Shown: positions 44,065 to 53,699 of the stretch, in pieces | Position numbering within the stretch: position 1 is the stretch's first letter | Layout of the letters: each line of letters opens with the position of its first letter | Origin: WM-3-3 sp041660045 | Lineage (GTDB): Bacteria > Pseudomonadota > Gammaproteobacteria > Methylococcales > Methylomonadaceae | Length of the DNA stretch: 64,000 bases | Assembly (NCBI GenBank): GCA_041660045.1 | Contig: JBAZXA010000003.1 | Span: 248,001-312,000, forward strand | Direction: 5' to 3' | Position numbers and translations under genes: made by a program | The notes under the pieces: generated by a model | Seen by the model: only the letters and a program-made list of their open reading frames with translations | What the model was told of the DNA's origin: nothing | Database searches by the model: none

Positions 44065-45402
44065 TCATTCCGGTTCGCTTTCTAGCCCGGCTTGTTCGGT
44101 GAGTTGTTTTGGGATGGCTTTTTTGACTTTAACGCCTAGGTCGACAAAACTGCTGGCTTGGCGGATTAAATTGCCGTTGCCTTGGGTGAGTTTGTTCATT
44201 ATGCCATCATAGGTATGGTTAACGGTGCTGAGTTGTTTGCCTAATTTGTCTAACTCTTCAACAAAGCCGCGGATTTTGTCGTAAACCACGCCGGCTTTAT
44301 CGGCAATTGCCCGGGCGTTTTCATTTTGGCGTTCGTAGCGCCAAATATTTTCGATGGTACGTAAGGTCGCCAGTAAGGTGGTGGGTGTTACTACGATAAT
44401 TTTGTGTTCAAAAGCATCGCTAAATAAACGTTCATCGGCTTGGAATGCGGCCATAAAAGCGGCTTCTATGGGCATAAACAGTAACACAAAATCTAAGGAG
44501 CGTATGCCTTTTAAACTGGAATAGTCTTTGTTGCTTAGGCTTTTAATATGCTCGCGCACGGCTTCGGTATGTTGCTTTAAAGCTAGGCTACGTTCGTTGT
44601 CGTCGTCACTGGAGCAATAACGCTCATAGGCCAGCAATGAGACTTTGGAGTCAATAATGACGTCTTTATCTTCAGGCAAATGAATAATGACATCAGGTTT
44701 AAATAAGTGGTTATCTTGATCCCGAAAAGCCCCTTGGGTTTCATATTCGGCACCTTTGCGTAAACCGGATTTTTCCAAGACTTTTTCCAAGATCATTTCA
44801 CCCCAATTGCCTTGGGTTTTCTTGTCGCCTTTTAAGGCGCGTGTCAAGTTTAAGGCCTCTTGGTTCATTTTAGCGGTGTCTCGGCGTAGCGAGATGATCT
44901 CTTCGCGCAGGGAAATACGGTCTTTGTTTTCATTGTCGTAAACCGTTTCTATGCGCTGTTTAAACTCACCCAATTGTTCGCGTAACGGCGTTACGATGTA
45001 TTCCATGCTGGTCTTATTGTGCTCACTAAATTGCTTGCTGCGTTCTTCAAAAATACGTGTGGCCAAATTTTCAAATTGGGTTTTTAGCTGGGCCTCGGCA
45101 TTTTGTAGCAGCGTTAGCTTTTCATCATTATGTTTGATTTGCTCCGCCATACGCGTTTGCAACTCAGCAGTTTTAGTGCGCGCTTCAAACAGCTGCTGCT
45201 GTAATTGTTTAGATTCCATCTCTAACTGCGGCAACTGTTTTAGTTTTTCTTGCGCCACGGCCAATTCAGTTTGGCTTTGTTGTAAGGCTAAACGTACTTT
45301 GTTGGAACCCAAACGCTGCACTAACAGGCCTAATAGCAGGCCGATTATCAGCATGAGCGCGGGTAACCATAATTCAGATAAAGCCAGCATGTGGTTTGGC
45401 AA
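44065..45402 (-). CDS. rmuC: DNA recombination protein RmuC
   Basis: RmuC limits inversions at short repeats, perhaps as a nuclease. It is 445 aa. It has an N-terminal membrane anchor (LWLPALMLIIGLLLGLLVQ), a long coiled coil rich in Gln, Leu and Glu (about 30-150), then the RmuC domain with NWGEMILEKVLEKSGLRKG, DVIIHLPEDKDVIIDSKVSL and FMPIEAAFMAAF. It begins immediately after the hemL stop on the same strand. The DNA just beyond its 3' end is the repeat array, a setting in which an anti-recombination protein is at least noteworthy. Confidence 0.95.
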   Translation of the reverse strand: MPNHMLALSELWLPALMLIIGLLLGLLVQRLGSNKVRLALQQSQTELAVAQEKLKQLPQLEMESKQLQQQLFEARTKTAELQTRMAEQIKHNDEKLTLLQNAEAQLKTQFENLATRIFEERSKQFSEHNKTSMEYIVTPLREQLGEFKQRIETVYDNENKDRISLREEIISLRRDTAKMNQEALNLTRALKGDKKTQGNWGEMILEKVLEKSGLRKGAEYETQGAFRDQDNHLFKPDVIIHLPEDKDVIIDSKVSLLAYERYCSSDDDNERSLALKQHTEAVREHIKSLSNKDYSSLKGIRSLDFVLLFMPIEAAFMAAFQADERLFSDAFEHKIIVVTPTTLLATLRTIENIWRYERQNENARAIADKAGVVYDKIRGFVEELDKLGKQLSTVNHTYDGIMNKLTQGNGNLIRQASSFVDLGVKVKKAIPKQLTEQAGLESEPE

Positions 45403-46683
45403 TTATAAACGCTTGAAAATCGCTTCAGCGATATCTAACGTCCTGTCCAGATCTTCATCAGTGTGCGCAGCCGAGACAAAACCGGCTTCAAATGCGGATG
45501 GGGCTAAATACACGCCTTGTTCCAACATAGCATGAAAAAAACGTTTAAAGCGGTTTTGGTCGCACTGCATGACTTGCGCAAAGCTGTTGATGCGTTCTTC
45601 TGCACTAAAAAACATACCAAACATGGCCCCTACAGAATTGGTGGTAAAGTTGATTCCAGCCTTGTCTGCGCTTAGGCTAAGGCCAGTTGTGAGTTTTTCA
45701 GTTTTTGCCGTTAAGCGCTCATAAAAACCGGGTTGTTCAATCAAATCTAAGGTTTTTAAGCCAGCCGCCATGGCCACGGGGTTACCTGACAGGGTTCCGG
45801 CTTGATACACAGGCCCCAACGGGGCAAGTTGTTCCATGATCATGCGTTTACCGCCAAAAGCGCCAACTGGCATGCCGCCGCCGATGATTTTGCCGAGTGT
45901 CGTCAAGTCCGGTTCAATTTGGTAATAACCTTGGGCACCTTGCAAGGCAACCCGAAAACCGGTCATCACTTCATCAAAAATTAACAGGCTACCGTAAAGA
46001 TTGCAGACGTTGCGTAAGTTTTCTAAAAACCCCGGCACAGGTGGGATGCAATTCATATTGCCGGCTACTGGCTCCACAATAATGCAAGCGATTTGTTCGC
46101 CTAGACTGGCAAAAGTTTCCTCAACCGCTGCGCTATCGTTATAGCTTAAGGTAATCGTGTTTTCGGCAAAAGCGGCAGGCACGCCAGGCGAGCTGGGCAC
46201 ACCTAAGGTTAATGCACCGGAACCGGCTTTCACTAAAAGGGAATCGGAATGGCCGTGATAACAGCCTTCAAATTTAACGATTTTATCGCGCTTGGTGTAG
46301 CCCCTCGCTAAACGGATAGCACTCATCGTGGCTTCAGTACCGGAGCTGACCATTCTGACCATATCCATTGCGGGCATCAGGCTGCATATGCGTTTAGCCA
46401 TGGCGGTTTCAATTTCAGTGGGCGCGCCAAAACTTAAGCCTTTTTCAGCGGCAGCTTTAACCGCAGCCACGACCTCAGGATGGGCATGGCCTAAAATCAT
46501 AGGCCCCCAAGAACCAACATAATCGATATAGCTGTTGCCGTCGCTATCAAACAAATAGGCGCCCAAAGCATGGTCGATAAACACGGGTGTGCCACCGACA
46601 CCGCTAAATGAACGTACCGGCGAATTAACCCCACCTGGGATATATTGTTTGGCATCAGAAAATAAAACAGTTGCTGCAGTCAT
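45403..46683 (-). CDS. hemL: Glutamate-1-semialdehyde 2,1-aminomutase
   Basis: PLP enzyme that converts glutamate-1-semialdehyde to 5-aminolevulinate in the C5 haem pathway. It is 426 aa, the normal length. Motifs include VNSPVRSFSGVGG, YVGSWGPMILGHAHP, FEGCYHGHSDS, DEVMTGFRV and the PLP-lysine region TLGKIIGGGMPVGAFGG. Its 3' end is directly followed by rmuC. Confidence 0.97.
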   Translation of the reverse strand: MTAATVLFSDAKQYIPGGVNSPVRSFSGVGGTPVFIDHALGAYLFDSDGNSYIDYVGSWGPMILGHAHPEVVAAVKAAAEKGLSFGAPTEIETAMAKRICSLMPAMDMVRMVSSGTEATMSAIRLARGYTKRDKIVKFEGCYHGHSDSLLVKAGSGALTLGVPSSPGVPAAFAENTITLSYNDSAAVEETFASLGEQIACIIVEPVAGNMNCIPPVPGFLENLRNVCNLYGSLLIFDEVMTGFRVALQGAQGYYQIEPDLTTLGKIIGGGMPVGAFGGKRMIMEQLAPLGPVYQAGTLSGNPVAMAAGLKTLDLIEQPGFYERLTAKTEKLTTGLSLSADKAGINFTTNSVGAMFGMFFSAEERINSFAQVMQCDQNRFKRFFHAMLEQGVYLAPSAFEAGFVSAAHTDEDLDRTLDIAEAIFKRL

Positions 46684-46798
46684 AATCTCTCTAATTGGTC
46701 TGTGTTATTTCACTTAGCATAGGGGAACTAGGCGCTGATTGAAAGTGCTTTATCACAGACTGATTTATGATTTTGTGCGCTTCCTGTTACTATTAGGC

Positions 46799-47719
46799 AT
46801 GAGCCAAAACCAGAGTCTTAAGATGTTTTTAGCCATTGCGCTGTTGCTAGGGTTGCCAAAGTTTAGCCTTGCTGCGATAACGGTAGAACTTAGCCAAGAG
46901 CCACCTGTTACGCGGCAATTGCTCAGCAACGCGGTAAAACTGGCTAAATCTGCACGTGGCCAGCAAGCGCTTTGGCTTGCCGCAGGACAGTTTTGTAAAG
47001 CTGCCCGCTTAGGTAGCACCGAAGCCCAATATCAGCTTGGCATGCTGTACGCATTTGGGGAAGGTGTGCCATTAAAACCAAACTTGGCTGCAGCACTATT
47101 TTCCTTGGCTGGCCAACAAGGCCATTACCAAGCCCAAAGTATGCTGGAAACCATGGCGATGAGTTCCGCCAATTTGCCAGCTTGCGTTCTAGATCCGGAG
47201 CAACTACCAGAAAAACCGCAATACGCGAGCCTTGCTATGGCCAATACTCTAGATATAGAAAAACGCATCAAGCATTTACCCGCCGACAAACATTGGATTA
47301 TTGACTTGGTAAAAACCATGGCGCCTTGGTATGCGGTAGACCCGCGCTTGGCGTTGTCAATTATCAGTGTGGAATCCAATTTTGAAACCACGGCGCGTTC
47401 AGCTAAGAATGCTATGGGCTTGATGCAGCTGATTCCTGAAACTGCCGAGCGCTTTAACGTTAAAGATGCCTTTAATGCCAGCCAAAACCTTAAGGCGGGG
47501 TTGCAATATTTACGTTGGTTGTTAAGCCGTTACCAAAATGATATTGCCTTGGTTGCGGCCGGTTACAACGCCGGTGAAGGCCGGGTGGACCAGTACCATG
47601 GTGTGCCGCCCTACCCTGAAACCCAGCAATATGTTGCAAAAGTGCTGGGGCTATACCGTAGCAGCCAACATGCATACCCGCCAGCCCGCTTACAAAAACA
47701 AGCCGAAGTTAAACCATAA
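46799..47719 (+). CDS. Lytic transglycosylase with Sel1-type repeat
   Basis: Periplasmic murein-cleaving enzyme. From the ATG at 46799 it is 306 aa with a signal peptide (FLAIALLLGLPKFSLAA). A Sel1-like repeat follows (AARLGSTEAQYQLGMLYAFGEGV), then a C-terminal SLT domain with the catalytic Glu in SIISVESNFETTARS, AMGLMQLIPETA and AAGYNAGEGRV. A TTG at 46739 would extend it by 20 residues and place the signal peptide too far in. It is monocistronic and diverges from hemL. Confidence 0.88.
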   Translation: MSQNQSLKMFLAIALLLGLPKFSLAAITVELSQEPPVTRQLLSNAVKLAKSARGQQALWLAAGQFCKAARLGSTEAQYQLGMLYAFGEGVPLKPNLAAALFSLAGQQGHYQAQSMLETMAMSSANLPACVLDPEQLPEKPQYASLAMANTLDIEKRIKHLPADKHWIIDLVKTMAPWYAVDPRLALSIISVESNFETTARSAKNAMGLMQLIPETAERFNVKDAFNASQNLKAGLQYLRWLLSRYQNDIALVAAGYNAGEGRVDQYHGVPPYPETQQYVAKVLGLYRSSQHAYPPARLQKQAEVKP

Positions 47720-47886
47720 TAAGCCGTCATGCTAAGTTTTAGCCTAATAATGCCTGTGCTTAAGCAATGTTAAGCTAGGCATGAGTGTGCTCTTTTTAAG
47801 CGCGGCAGAGTCATGCTGCGCCCTAGCGCAGGCTTTAAACTTGCAGCCGTAAACGTTATGATTGCCCTACCACTATAGGAGAAACC

Positions 47887-48276
47887 ATGCTTAGTGCATT
47901 TTATGCAGCAATTCTCGCGTTATTAATTGTTTACTTATCGCTAAGGGTCATCAAACTACGCGGTATAAAAAAAGTTCGCCTAGGTGATGGCCAAGACCAG
48001 GAGCTGCAAGTTGCCATCAGGGCACAGGCCAATGCGACTGAATATATCCCGATTAGCCTTATTTTATTATTTTTGTTGGAAAGCAATCACGCCTATACAC
48101 TAATTTTGCACCTAGGCGGTAGCGCAACCGTCATCGGACGTTTATTACATGCTTATGGTTTAATAAAAAACCAATTGCCGTTACGGATATTAGGCATGCA
48201 AATTACCATTTTTAATTTGATAGCGTTAGCGCTGGCCAATTTGGTGTACTTTGGAATCAACTACATTACAGTTTAG
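47887..48276 (+). CDS. MAPEG-family membrane protein
   Basis: Four-helix integral membrane protein of 129 aa, in the family of microsomal glutathione transferases. LRVIKLRGIKKVRLGDG and the conserved AIRAQANATEYIPISLILLFLLE are typical, as is HAYGL in the third helix region. A GGAG ribosome site precedes the ATG. Bacterial members have unproven substrates; glutathione conjugation or peroxide reduction is possible. Confidence 0.9.
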   Translation: MLSAFYAAILALLIVYLSLRVIKLRGIKKVRLGDGQDQELQVAIRAQANATEYIPISLILLFLLESNHAYTLILHLGGSATVIGRLLHAYGLIKNQLPLRILGMQITIFNLIALALANLVYFGINYITV

Positions 48277-48323
48277 GTTTGAAATCTTAATTTAGGGCAG
48301 TAGTCCGCAAGTTGGGAGCATTA

Positions 48324-48725
48324 ATGAAAGAAGAAATACGGCCTATCGATTTAAGCTTAGAGTTTGACACGCCGGAGCATTGTTACATTACCGAATTGTC
48401 CAACACAGCGTCGGATCCGAGCGTTTCTATAGCCCGCGCCAGGGTAGCGGTAGGCGTAACTACCCGGTGGCACCGCTTGTTAGGGATAACTGAGCGCTAT
48501 GTGATGATCGCTGGCAAAGGCTTGGTTGAAATCGGCCAGTTGCCGCCACAAACGGTTTATCCGGGTGATGTGGTTATCATTCCCCCCTTATGCCGGCAAC
48601 GTATTAGCAATATTGGCGAGCAAGAGCTAATTTTTCTGGCGATTTGTAGCCCACGTTTTACCCAGCTAGCGTATGAAGATATTGATGATGCGGCTATGCT
48701 AGGTGAGGCTAACCTGCCTGCCTAA
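48324..48725 (+). CDS. Cupin-domain protein
   Basis: Small single-cupin protein of 133 aa. VGVTTRWHRLLGITERYVMIAGKGLVEIG is the first cupin motif (with the metal-ligand His, and Glu in ITERY) and VYPGDVVIIPPLCRQRISNIG is the second, where the usual His is replaced by Arg. A GGGAG site precedes the ATG at 48324. The substrate is unknown. It overlaps the 3' end of the convergent radC gene by four bases. Confidence 0.82.
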   Translation: MKEEIRPIDLSLEFDTPEHCYITELSNTASDPSVSIARARVAVGVTTRWHRLLGITERYVMIAGKGLVEIGQLPPQTVYPGDVVIIPPLCRQRISNIGEQELIFLAICSPRFTQLAYEDIDDAAMLGEANLPA

Positions 48726-49396
48726 ATTAAACCATGTTCAGCAAAGGAATAGGGCGAGCCATCCCCAATAATAAAATGGTCTAGTACTCGGATATCAAAC
48801 AGCGTTAAGGCTTGTTTAATTTTTTCCGTGATGTGCTGGTCTGCTGCACTGGGTTCGGAGACGCCGGAAGGGTGGTTATGCGCTAAGATAACCGCGGCGG
48901 CATTGTGCTGCAGCGCACGTTTTACCACTTCCCGGGGGTACACCGGGGCGCTGTCGATGGTGCCTTGGAAGAGCTCGTCAAATTGGATCACCCGATGCTG
49001 GTTATCTAAAAATAAGCAGGCAAACACTTCATAACTGTAGCCACGCAAATGCGCGCTTAAATACGCCCGCGTCGCCTCCGGGCTAGTTAAGGCGCTTTGG
49101 CGGTGCAGGATTTCTTCAAAATGCCGGCTTGCCATTTCCAAAACGGCTTGCAGCTGGGCGTATTTGGCCGAACCTAAGCCGTTACCGAGACAAAACCTTT
49201 GTTGATCTGCATTTAGTATGGCTTGTAAGGAGCCAAAATCGACCAATAATTCCCGCGCTAAATCCACCGCCGTCTTGCCATGCGTACCCGTGCGTAAAAA
49301 AATAGCTAACAGTTCCGCATCGGTTAAGGCATTGGCGCCCTTTTTTAATAATTTTTCACGCGGCCGCTCATCAGCAGGCCAATCTTTAATTGCCAT
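48722..49396 (-). CDS. radC: RadC-family JAB1/MPN domain protein
   Basis: DNA-repair-associated protein of uncertain biochemical role. From the ATG at 49396 it is 224 aa: MAIKDWPADERPREKLLKKG is the usual RadC opening. A helix-hairpin-helix region follows, then the JAB1/MPN metalloprotease-like motif in ILAHNHPSGVSEPSAAD. An in-frame start at 49477 would add 27 atypical residues. It diverges from coaBC. Confidence 0.93.
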   Translation of the reverse strand: MAIKDWPADERPREKLLKKGANALTDAELLAIFLRTGTHGKTAVDLARELLVDFGSLQAILNADQQRFCLGNGLGSAKYAQLQAVLEMASRHFEEILHRQSALTSPEATRAYLSAHLRGYSYEVFACLFLDNQHRVIQFDELFQGTIDSAPVYPREVVKRALQHNAAAVILAHNHPSGVSEPSAADQHITEKIKQALTLFDIRVLDHFIIGDGSPYSFAEHGLI

Positions 49397-49494
49397 GTCT
49401 AGACCAAAACAACGCATAATTTTAAAGCATAGAAGAATTCTTCTATACTTGCCATAATAATCGATCAGCTTAACCATAGGTATTGCTTATTAAC

Positions 49495-50685
49495 ATGCGT
49501 GTTTTATTGGCTGTCAGCGGCGGTATAGCGGCTTACAAATCGGCTGAACTGGTCAGATTGCTACGCCGGCAAGGCGCCCAAGTGCGGGTAGTGATGACCC
49601 ATGCCGCCACTAAATTTATCACTCCGCTGACTTTCCAAGCCTTGTCAGGCCAAGCCGTGCATATTGAATTACTCGATGTTGCCGAAGAAAATGCCATGGG
49701 GCATATAAATTTGGCGCGCTGGGCTGAGGTCTTACTGATAGCCCCGGCCACCGCCAACTGTATCGCCAAATGCCGTTATGGTTTGGCGGATGATTTATTG
49801 TCCACCTTATATTTGGCGGCCACCTGCCCTGTGTTTATTGCGCCCGCGATGAACCAAGCCATGTGGGCTAAAGCGGTTACCCAAGACAATATTGCCGTAC
49901 TACAGCAACAAGGGGTTAGGCTAATTGGCCCTGAGCAAGGCGAACAAGCCTGTGGTGAACAAGGTTATGGCCGTATGGCGGAACCTGCCGCGATCTGTCT
50001 GGCTGTGTTAGGGGCCTCGGCTGTCGGTAGTCTGGCCGGCAAAAAAGTCCTGATCAGTGCCGGCCCCACCCGTGAGCCTATTGATCCCGTGCGGTATATT
50101 AGCAACCGCAGTTCCGGCAAAATGGGCTACGCCTTAGCGCTTGCCGCACAAGCGGCGGGTGCAGAAATCAGTTTAGTATCAGGTCCTGTGAATTTGCCAG
50201 CGCCTGACGGTGTTAACCTAATTAAGGTCGAAACGGCGGCGCAAATGCACAGCGCTGTGTTGGCACTGGCGGCTAGCCATGATATTTATATCGGCGCGGC
50301 GGCGGTGGCCGATTACAGCCCAACACAGGTGCAGCCGCAAAAAATAAAAAAACAAGCGCAGGAAAGCAGCCTGAGCTTACAAAAAACCCAAGATATTTTG
50401 GCGGATGTTGCGCATTTGGCGGTACCGCCGTTTACCGTGGGTTTCGCCGCAGAAACACAAGATCTTGAAGCCTATGCGCTAGCCAAGTTAAAGCATAAAA
50501 AGCTGGATATGGTCGCAGCTAATCTCGTCGGCCAAGAGCAAGGTGGCTTTGAAAGTGACCTTAATGCCTTGGAAGTGTTTTGGCATGATGGCAAACAAAG
50601 CCTAGCCATGAGCGATAAGGCAGAACTTGCCAAACAACTGATCCTACTGATTGCACAACGTTTTTATGACAAAAATACAGCTTAA
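49495..50685 (+). CDS. coaBC: Bifunctional CoaBC (phosphopantothenoylcysteine synthase/decarboxylase)
   Basis: Catalyses two steps of coenzyme A synthesis: joining 4'-phosphopantothenate to cysteine and then decarboxylating the product. It is 396 aa from the ATG at 49495. The N-terminal CoaC flavoprotein domain has SGGIAAYKSAELVR, IAPATANCIAK and PAMNQAMW. The C-terminal CoaB domain has ISAGPTREPIDPVRYISNRSSGKMG. It overlaps dut downstream, the conserved coaBC-dut-algC-argB order. Confidence 0.96.
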   Translation: MRVLLAVSGGIAAYKSAELVRLLRRQGAQVRVVMTHAATKFITPLTFQALSGQAVHIELLDVAEENAMGHINLARWAEVLLIAPATANCIAKCRYGLADDLLSTLYLAATCPVFIAPAMNQAMWAKAVTQDNIAVLQQQGVRLIGPEQGEQACGEQGYGRMAEPAAICLAVLGASAVGSLAGKKVLISAGPTREPIDPVRYISNRSSGKMGYALALAAQAAGAEISLVSGPVNLPAPDGVNLIKVETAAQMHSAVLALAASHDIYIGAAAVADYSPTQVQPQKIKKQAQESSLSLQKTQDILADVAHLAVPPFTVGFAAETQDLEAYALAKLKHKKLDMVAANLVGQEQGGFESDLNALEVFWHDGKQSLAMSDKAELAKQLILLIAQRFYDKNTA

Positions 50686-51121
50686 GATTATTGACCCGCG
50701 CCTAGGCAAGGAAATAGCACTGCCAGAGTATGCCACAACTGGTTCAGCTGGCTTGGATTTAAGGGCTTGTTTAGATGCGGCCTTGGACATAAACCCGGGT
50801 GAAACGGTATTAATCCCAACCGGTTTGGCCATATACATCGGTGAGCCTACGCTGGCTGCCGTATTGCTGCCCCGTTCCGGGCTGGGGCATAAGCACGGGA
50901 TAGTGCTAGGCAACTTGGTGGGGTTGATTGATTCAGATTACCAAGGCCAAGTGTTTGTGTCCTGCTGGAATCGTGGTAATGACAGGTTTACCATTAATGT
51001 GGGTGAGCGTATTGCGCAAATGGTTTTTGTCCCGGTTGTGCAAGTTGAATTTGAGCAAGTTGCTGAGTTTACGGCCAGCCAGCGCGGTAGCGGCGGTTTT
51101 GGCCATAGTGGTCGGGATTAG
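50666..51121 (+). CDS. dut: dUTP pyrophosphatase
   Basis: Trimeric dUTPase that removes dUTP and supplies dUMP. It is 151 aa with all five family motifs, including GSAGLDLRA, LLPRSGLGHKHGI, GLIDSDYQGQ, RIAQMVFVP and RGSGGFGHSG. The ATG at 50666 overlaps the end of coaBC by 20 bp. algC follows 8 bp after the stop. Confidence 0.97.
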   Translation: MTKIQLKIIDPRLGKEIALPEYATTGSAGLDLRACLDAALDINPGETVLIPTGLAIYIGEPTLAAVLLPRSGLGHKHGIVLGNLVGLIDSDYQGQVFVSCWNRGNDRFTINVGERIAQMVFVPVVQVEFEQVAEFTASQRGSGGFGHSGRD

Positions 51122-51129
51122 GGGACAGT

Positions 51130-53682
51130 ATGAAAATAATCTTCCTGTTGTTGGCTGCCCTAACTAGCGTTATGGTTTTAGTGGCAGGCGGCGGTGTTTA
51201 TTGGCTTACTGCCGCCAATATCAAACAAGCCCAGGAATCAACGGCACAAGCGACTAACAGCGCGGTGGCGGCCGCAATTAGTGGGCAAATTGACCTGCTC
51301 GAGCAAAGTCTAAATAAAATGGCAGGACGGCCAGAAGTTATCGCCGCCATGCAAACTGCAGACCCCGGGCTGATAAATGCCACGGCGGATAATCTGCAAC
51401 AATTGCTGCCCAGCGTCTTAAAGATCCGCTTGTTGCTGCCTAGCGTTAACCAACTGGATGAGCAACACTTGCCGCGCATGGGCTATGCCGATTTAGACAT
51501 GGTGCGTGAATCGTTAGCCGCCAAACAAGCACCAGCCATTCAAGGTGATGGTGAAGACCGTCATTTGGCCATTGCCAGCCGAATTATTAAAAACAAGCAT
51601 GTTATCGGTATTTTATTAGCCAGTTGTAGCTACCAATTTATTAGTAAAAGTGTACAAACAACAGCCTTAAAAGCCGGTTATTTGGAACTACAACAAGAAA
51701 GCCTGGTTTTGGCTGCTTCCGGCGATCAAAATAATAAAGATGGCGCCGATGCCATCGAAACTAAAATTGCCAATAGCCATTGGACGCTAATGCATTGGCC
51801 CGGCCAAGCTAGATCTATTGACGCGCTAGTATTGGTGTGTTGGTTTTTACCCTTAGTGCTGGTGTTACTGGCTCATTTTATAGGCTTCCGCAAGCTTTCA
51901 GCGCTGATTAGTGATGACTTAAATAGCGTGCTGAAAGCGGCTAAAGATTTATTTTCAGGAAAATTACAAGGCAGTTACCCGGTCAAATTAAATGAGATGG
52001 ACGCTGCTGTTGCAACCTTGGCGCAATTTAAACGGGTATATGAGAATCAAGGTTTGGATACCCAAACCGAAAGCTTAGATTTGGAATTATACGATTTTGC
52101 CGAGCAATCCTCAGATTTTGGCTTAAGCCATTATCTGGACGAAAGTTACAGCCCCGGCAGCATCCCCAATATCCCGGAACCAACGGCTAAACCAGCAGTC
52201 CCCAGCCCTGAGCCAGTAGATAAAACTGCACCAGCGGCTTTTTCAGCGGCCGCTGAAGTTGTTGCGCCGGATGCTTATGAATTTAAGCCTACCCCGTCAA
52301 AACAGGAACAGCTGTCTACTGTCTTTAGCGCGGATGGCATTATAGGGATAGCCGAAAAACAGCTGACTAAAGCGATCGCTTTTGATATAGGCCGGGCTTT
52401 GGCAACCGAGGCAAAAGGCCAAGCTTGCCAAAGTCTTGTGATCGGCCACGATGCACGTCTTTCAGGGCCATGGCTAGCAAATTCATTGGCTAAAGGCATG
52501 GTTAGCACAGGCCTTAATGTTTTAGATTTGGGTTTAGTACCTAGCCCGCTACTGTATTTTGTTTGCCAGCATATTGAAGGCCGTTCTGCGGCAATGGTTA
52601 GCTGCGGGCTAGACTCGCCACAATATAACGGCATCAACATGGTGCTTAATGGTGAGTTGTTAATTGGTGCGCATATCAATAAGCTGCAGCAGATTGTCAG
52701 CACCCAAAGCTATGCCAGTGGGCCTGCGGGAACTATCGAGCAAAATAATCTGTTTGTTCAAGAATATATCGGTTCAATTTCTGAGGACATCAAATTTGAC
52801 AGGCCTTTAAAAATCGTGCTCGATGGCGGCAACGGCGCAGCGGGAGGTTTGGGTTATGAGTTATTGACGGCGCTGGGTAATGAAGTTATTGAGCTATTTT
52901 GTGATGTTGATGGCCAATTCCCCAACCATAAGCCAAATCCTAGTAAAGCCGAAAACTTGGCTGATCTTATTTCTTCAGTAAAACATTACCAAGCCGATCT
53001 GGGTATAGCGCTGGATGGCAGCGGCGAAAGTTTTAACGCGGTAGACTCAAACGGGAAAATTATCTGGCCTGATCGGTTTATGATGTTATTAGCCAAAGAC
53101 CTGCTAAAGCAAAAGCCCGGTGCGGAAATTTTTTATGCGGTTAATTGCAATGCCCATTTGGCAAAAGTGATTGCCAAATTAGGCGGTAAAGCGACGATCA
53201 GTAAAATTGCACCTGCGGCTTTGCGCAGCCAAATGAAAAACTCAGCCGCTAAAATGGCGGGTAATGCAGACGGCCATATTTTCTTTAATGACCGTTGGTT
53301 TGGAACGGCTGATGCCATATACTCGGCAACCCGCTTGGCTAGTTTATTGTCCCGTGATAGCCGGAGCAGCGCGGAGGTGTTTGCAGAATACCCTGAACCG
53401 ATACATTGCCCCGAGCTGGAAGTGCCCGTGGCTGAAGGTGAGCCTGCCCGGTTATTGGAAGCGATAGCGTCTACAGCTAATTTTAGTGATGCCAAGGTAA
53501 TTAATGTTGATGGTGTGCGCGTTGAATTTCAGTACGCTTGGATGCTAGTGCAAGCTTCAACCAGTACAGCCGCGCTAAAAGTTAATTTTGGCGCCGACAC
53601 CAAAGCGAGCTTAGAACACATTCAAGAGCAATGCCGGAAATTGCTCAAAAGTATTAAACCCAATATTGTCTTGCCTTTTTAA
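51130..53682 (+). CDS. algC: AlgC-like phosphohexomutase homologue with membrane sensor region and degenerate active site
   Basis: By fold and position (dut-algC-argB) this is the counterpart of Pseudomonas AlgC, phosphomannomutase/phosphoglucomutase. It is 850 aa. The N-terminal part has a membrane helix (about 1-28), an extracytoplasmic domain and a second helix (about 229-253), then a Pro/Ala-rich linker. The mutase homology starts near residue 390. The catalytic loops are altered. TGSHNPPDYNG becomes VSCGLDSPQYNG (489-501), so the phosphoserine is Gly. The metal loop DGDGDR becomes DGSGES (629-634). The sugar loop GEMSGH becomes GNADGH (711-716). The phosphate-loop RASNTTP becomes QASTSTA. 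The frame is fully open, so the protein is probably made but not a mutase; a sensor or scaffold role is inference. Confidence 0.85.
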   Translation: MKIIFLLLAALTSVMVLVAGGGVYWLTAANIKQAQESTAQATNSAVAAAISGQIDLLEQSLNKMAGRPEVIAAMQTADPGLINATADNLQQLLPSVLKIRLLLPSVNQLDEQHLPRMGYADLDMVRESLAAKQAPAIQGDGEDRHLAIASRIIKNKHVIGILLASCSYQFISKSVQTTALKAGYLELQQESLVLAASGDQNNKDGADAIETKIANSHWTLMHWPGQARSIDALVLVCWFLPLVLVLLAHFIGFRKLSALISDDLNSVLKAAKDLFSGKLQGSYPVKLNEMDAAVATLAQFKRVYENQGLDTQTESLDLELYDFAEQSSDFGLSHYLDESYSPGSIPNIPEPTAKPAVPSPEPVDKTAPAAFSAAAEVVAPDAYEFKPTPSKQEQLSTVFSADGIIGIAEKQLTKAIAFDIGRALATEAKGQACQSLVIGHDARLSGPWLANSLAKGMVSTGLNVLDLGLVPSPLLYFVCQHIEGRSAAMVSCGLDSPQYNGINMVLNGELLIGAHINKLQQIVSTQSYASGPAGTIEQNNLFVQEYIGSISEDIKFDRPLKIVLDGGNGAAGGLGYELLTALGNEVIELFCDVDGQFPNHKPNPSKAENLADLISSVKHYQADLGIALDGSGESFNAVDSNGKIIWPDRFMMLLAKDLLKQKPGAEIFYAVNCNAHLAKVIAKLGGKATISKIAPAALRSQMKNSAAKMAGNADGHIFFNDRWFGTADAIYSATRLASLLSRDSRSSAEVFAEYPEPIHCPELEVPVAEGEPARLLEAIASTANFSDAKVINVDGVRVEFQYAWMLVQASTSTAALKVNFGADTKASLEHIQEQCRKLLKSIKPNIVLPF

Positions 53683-53699
53683 TTACGGAAACTTAATCA

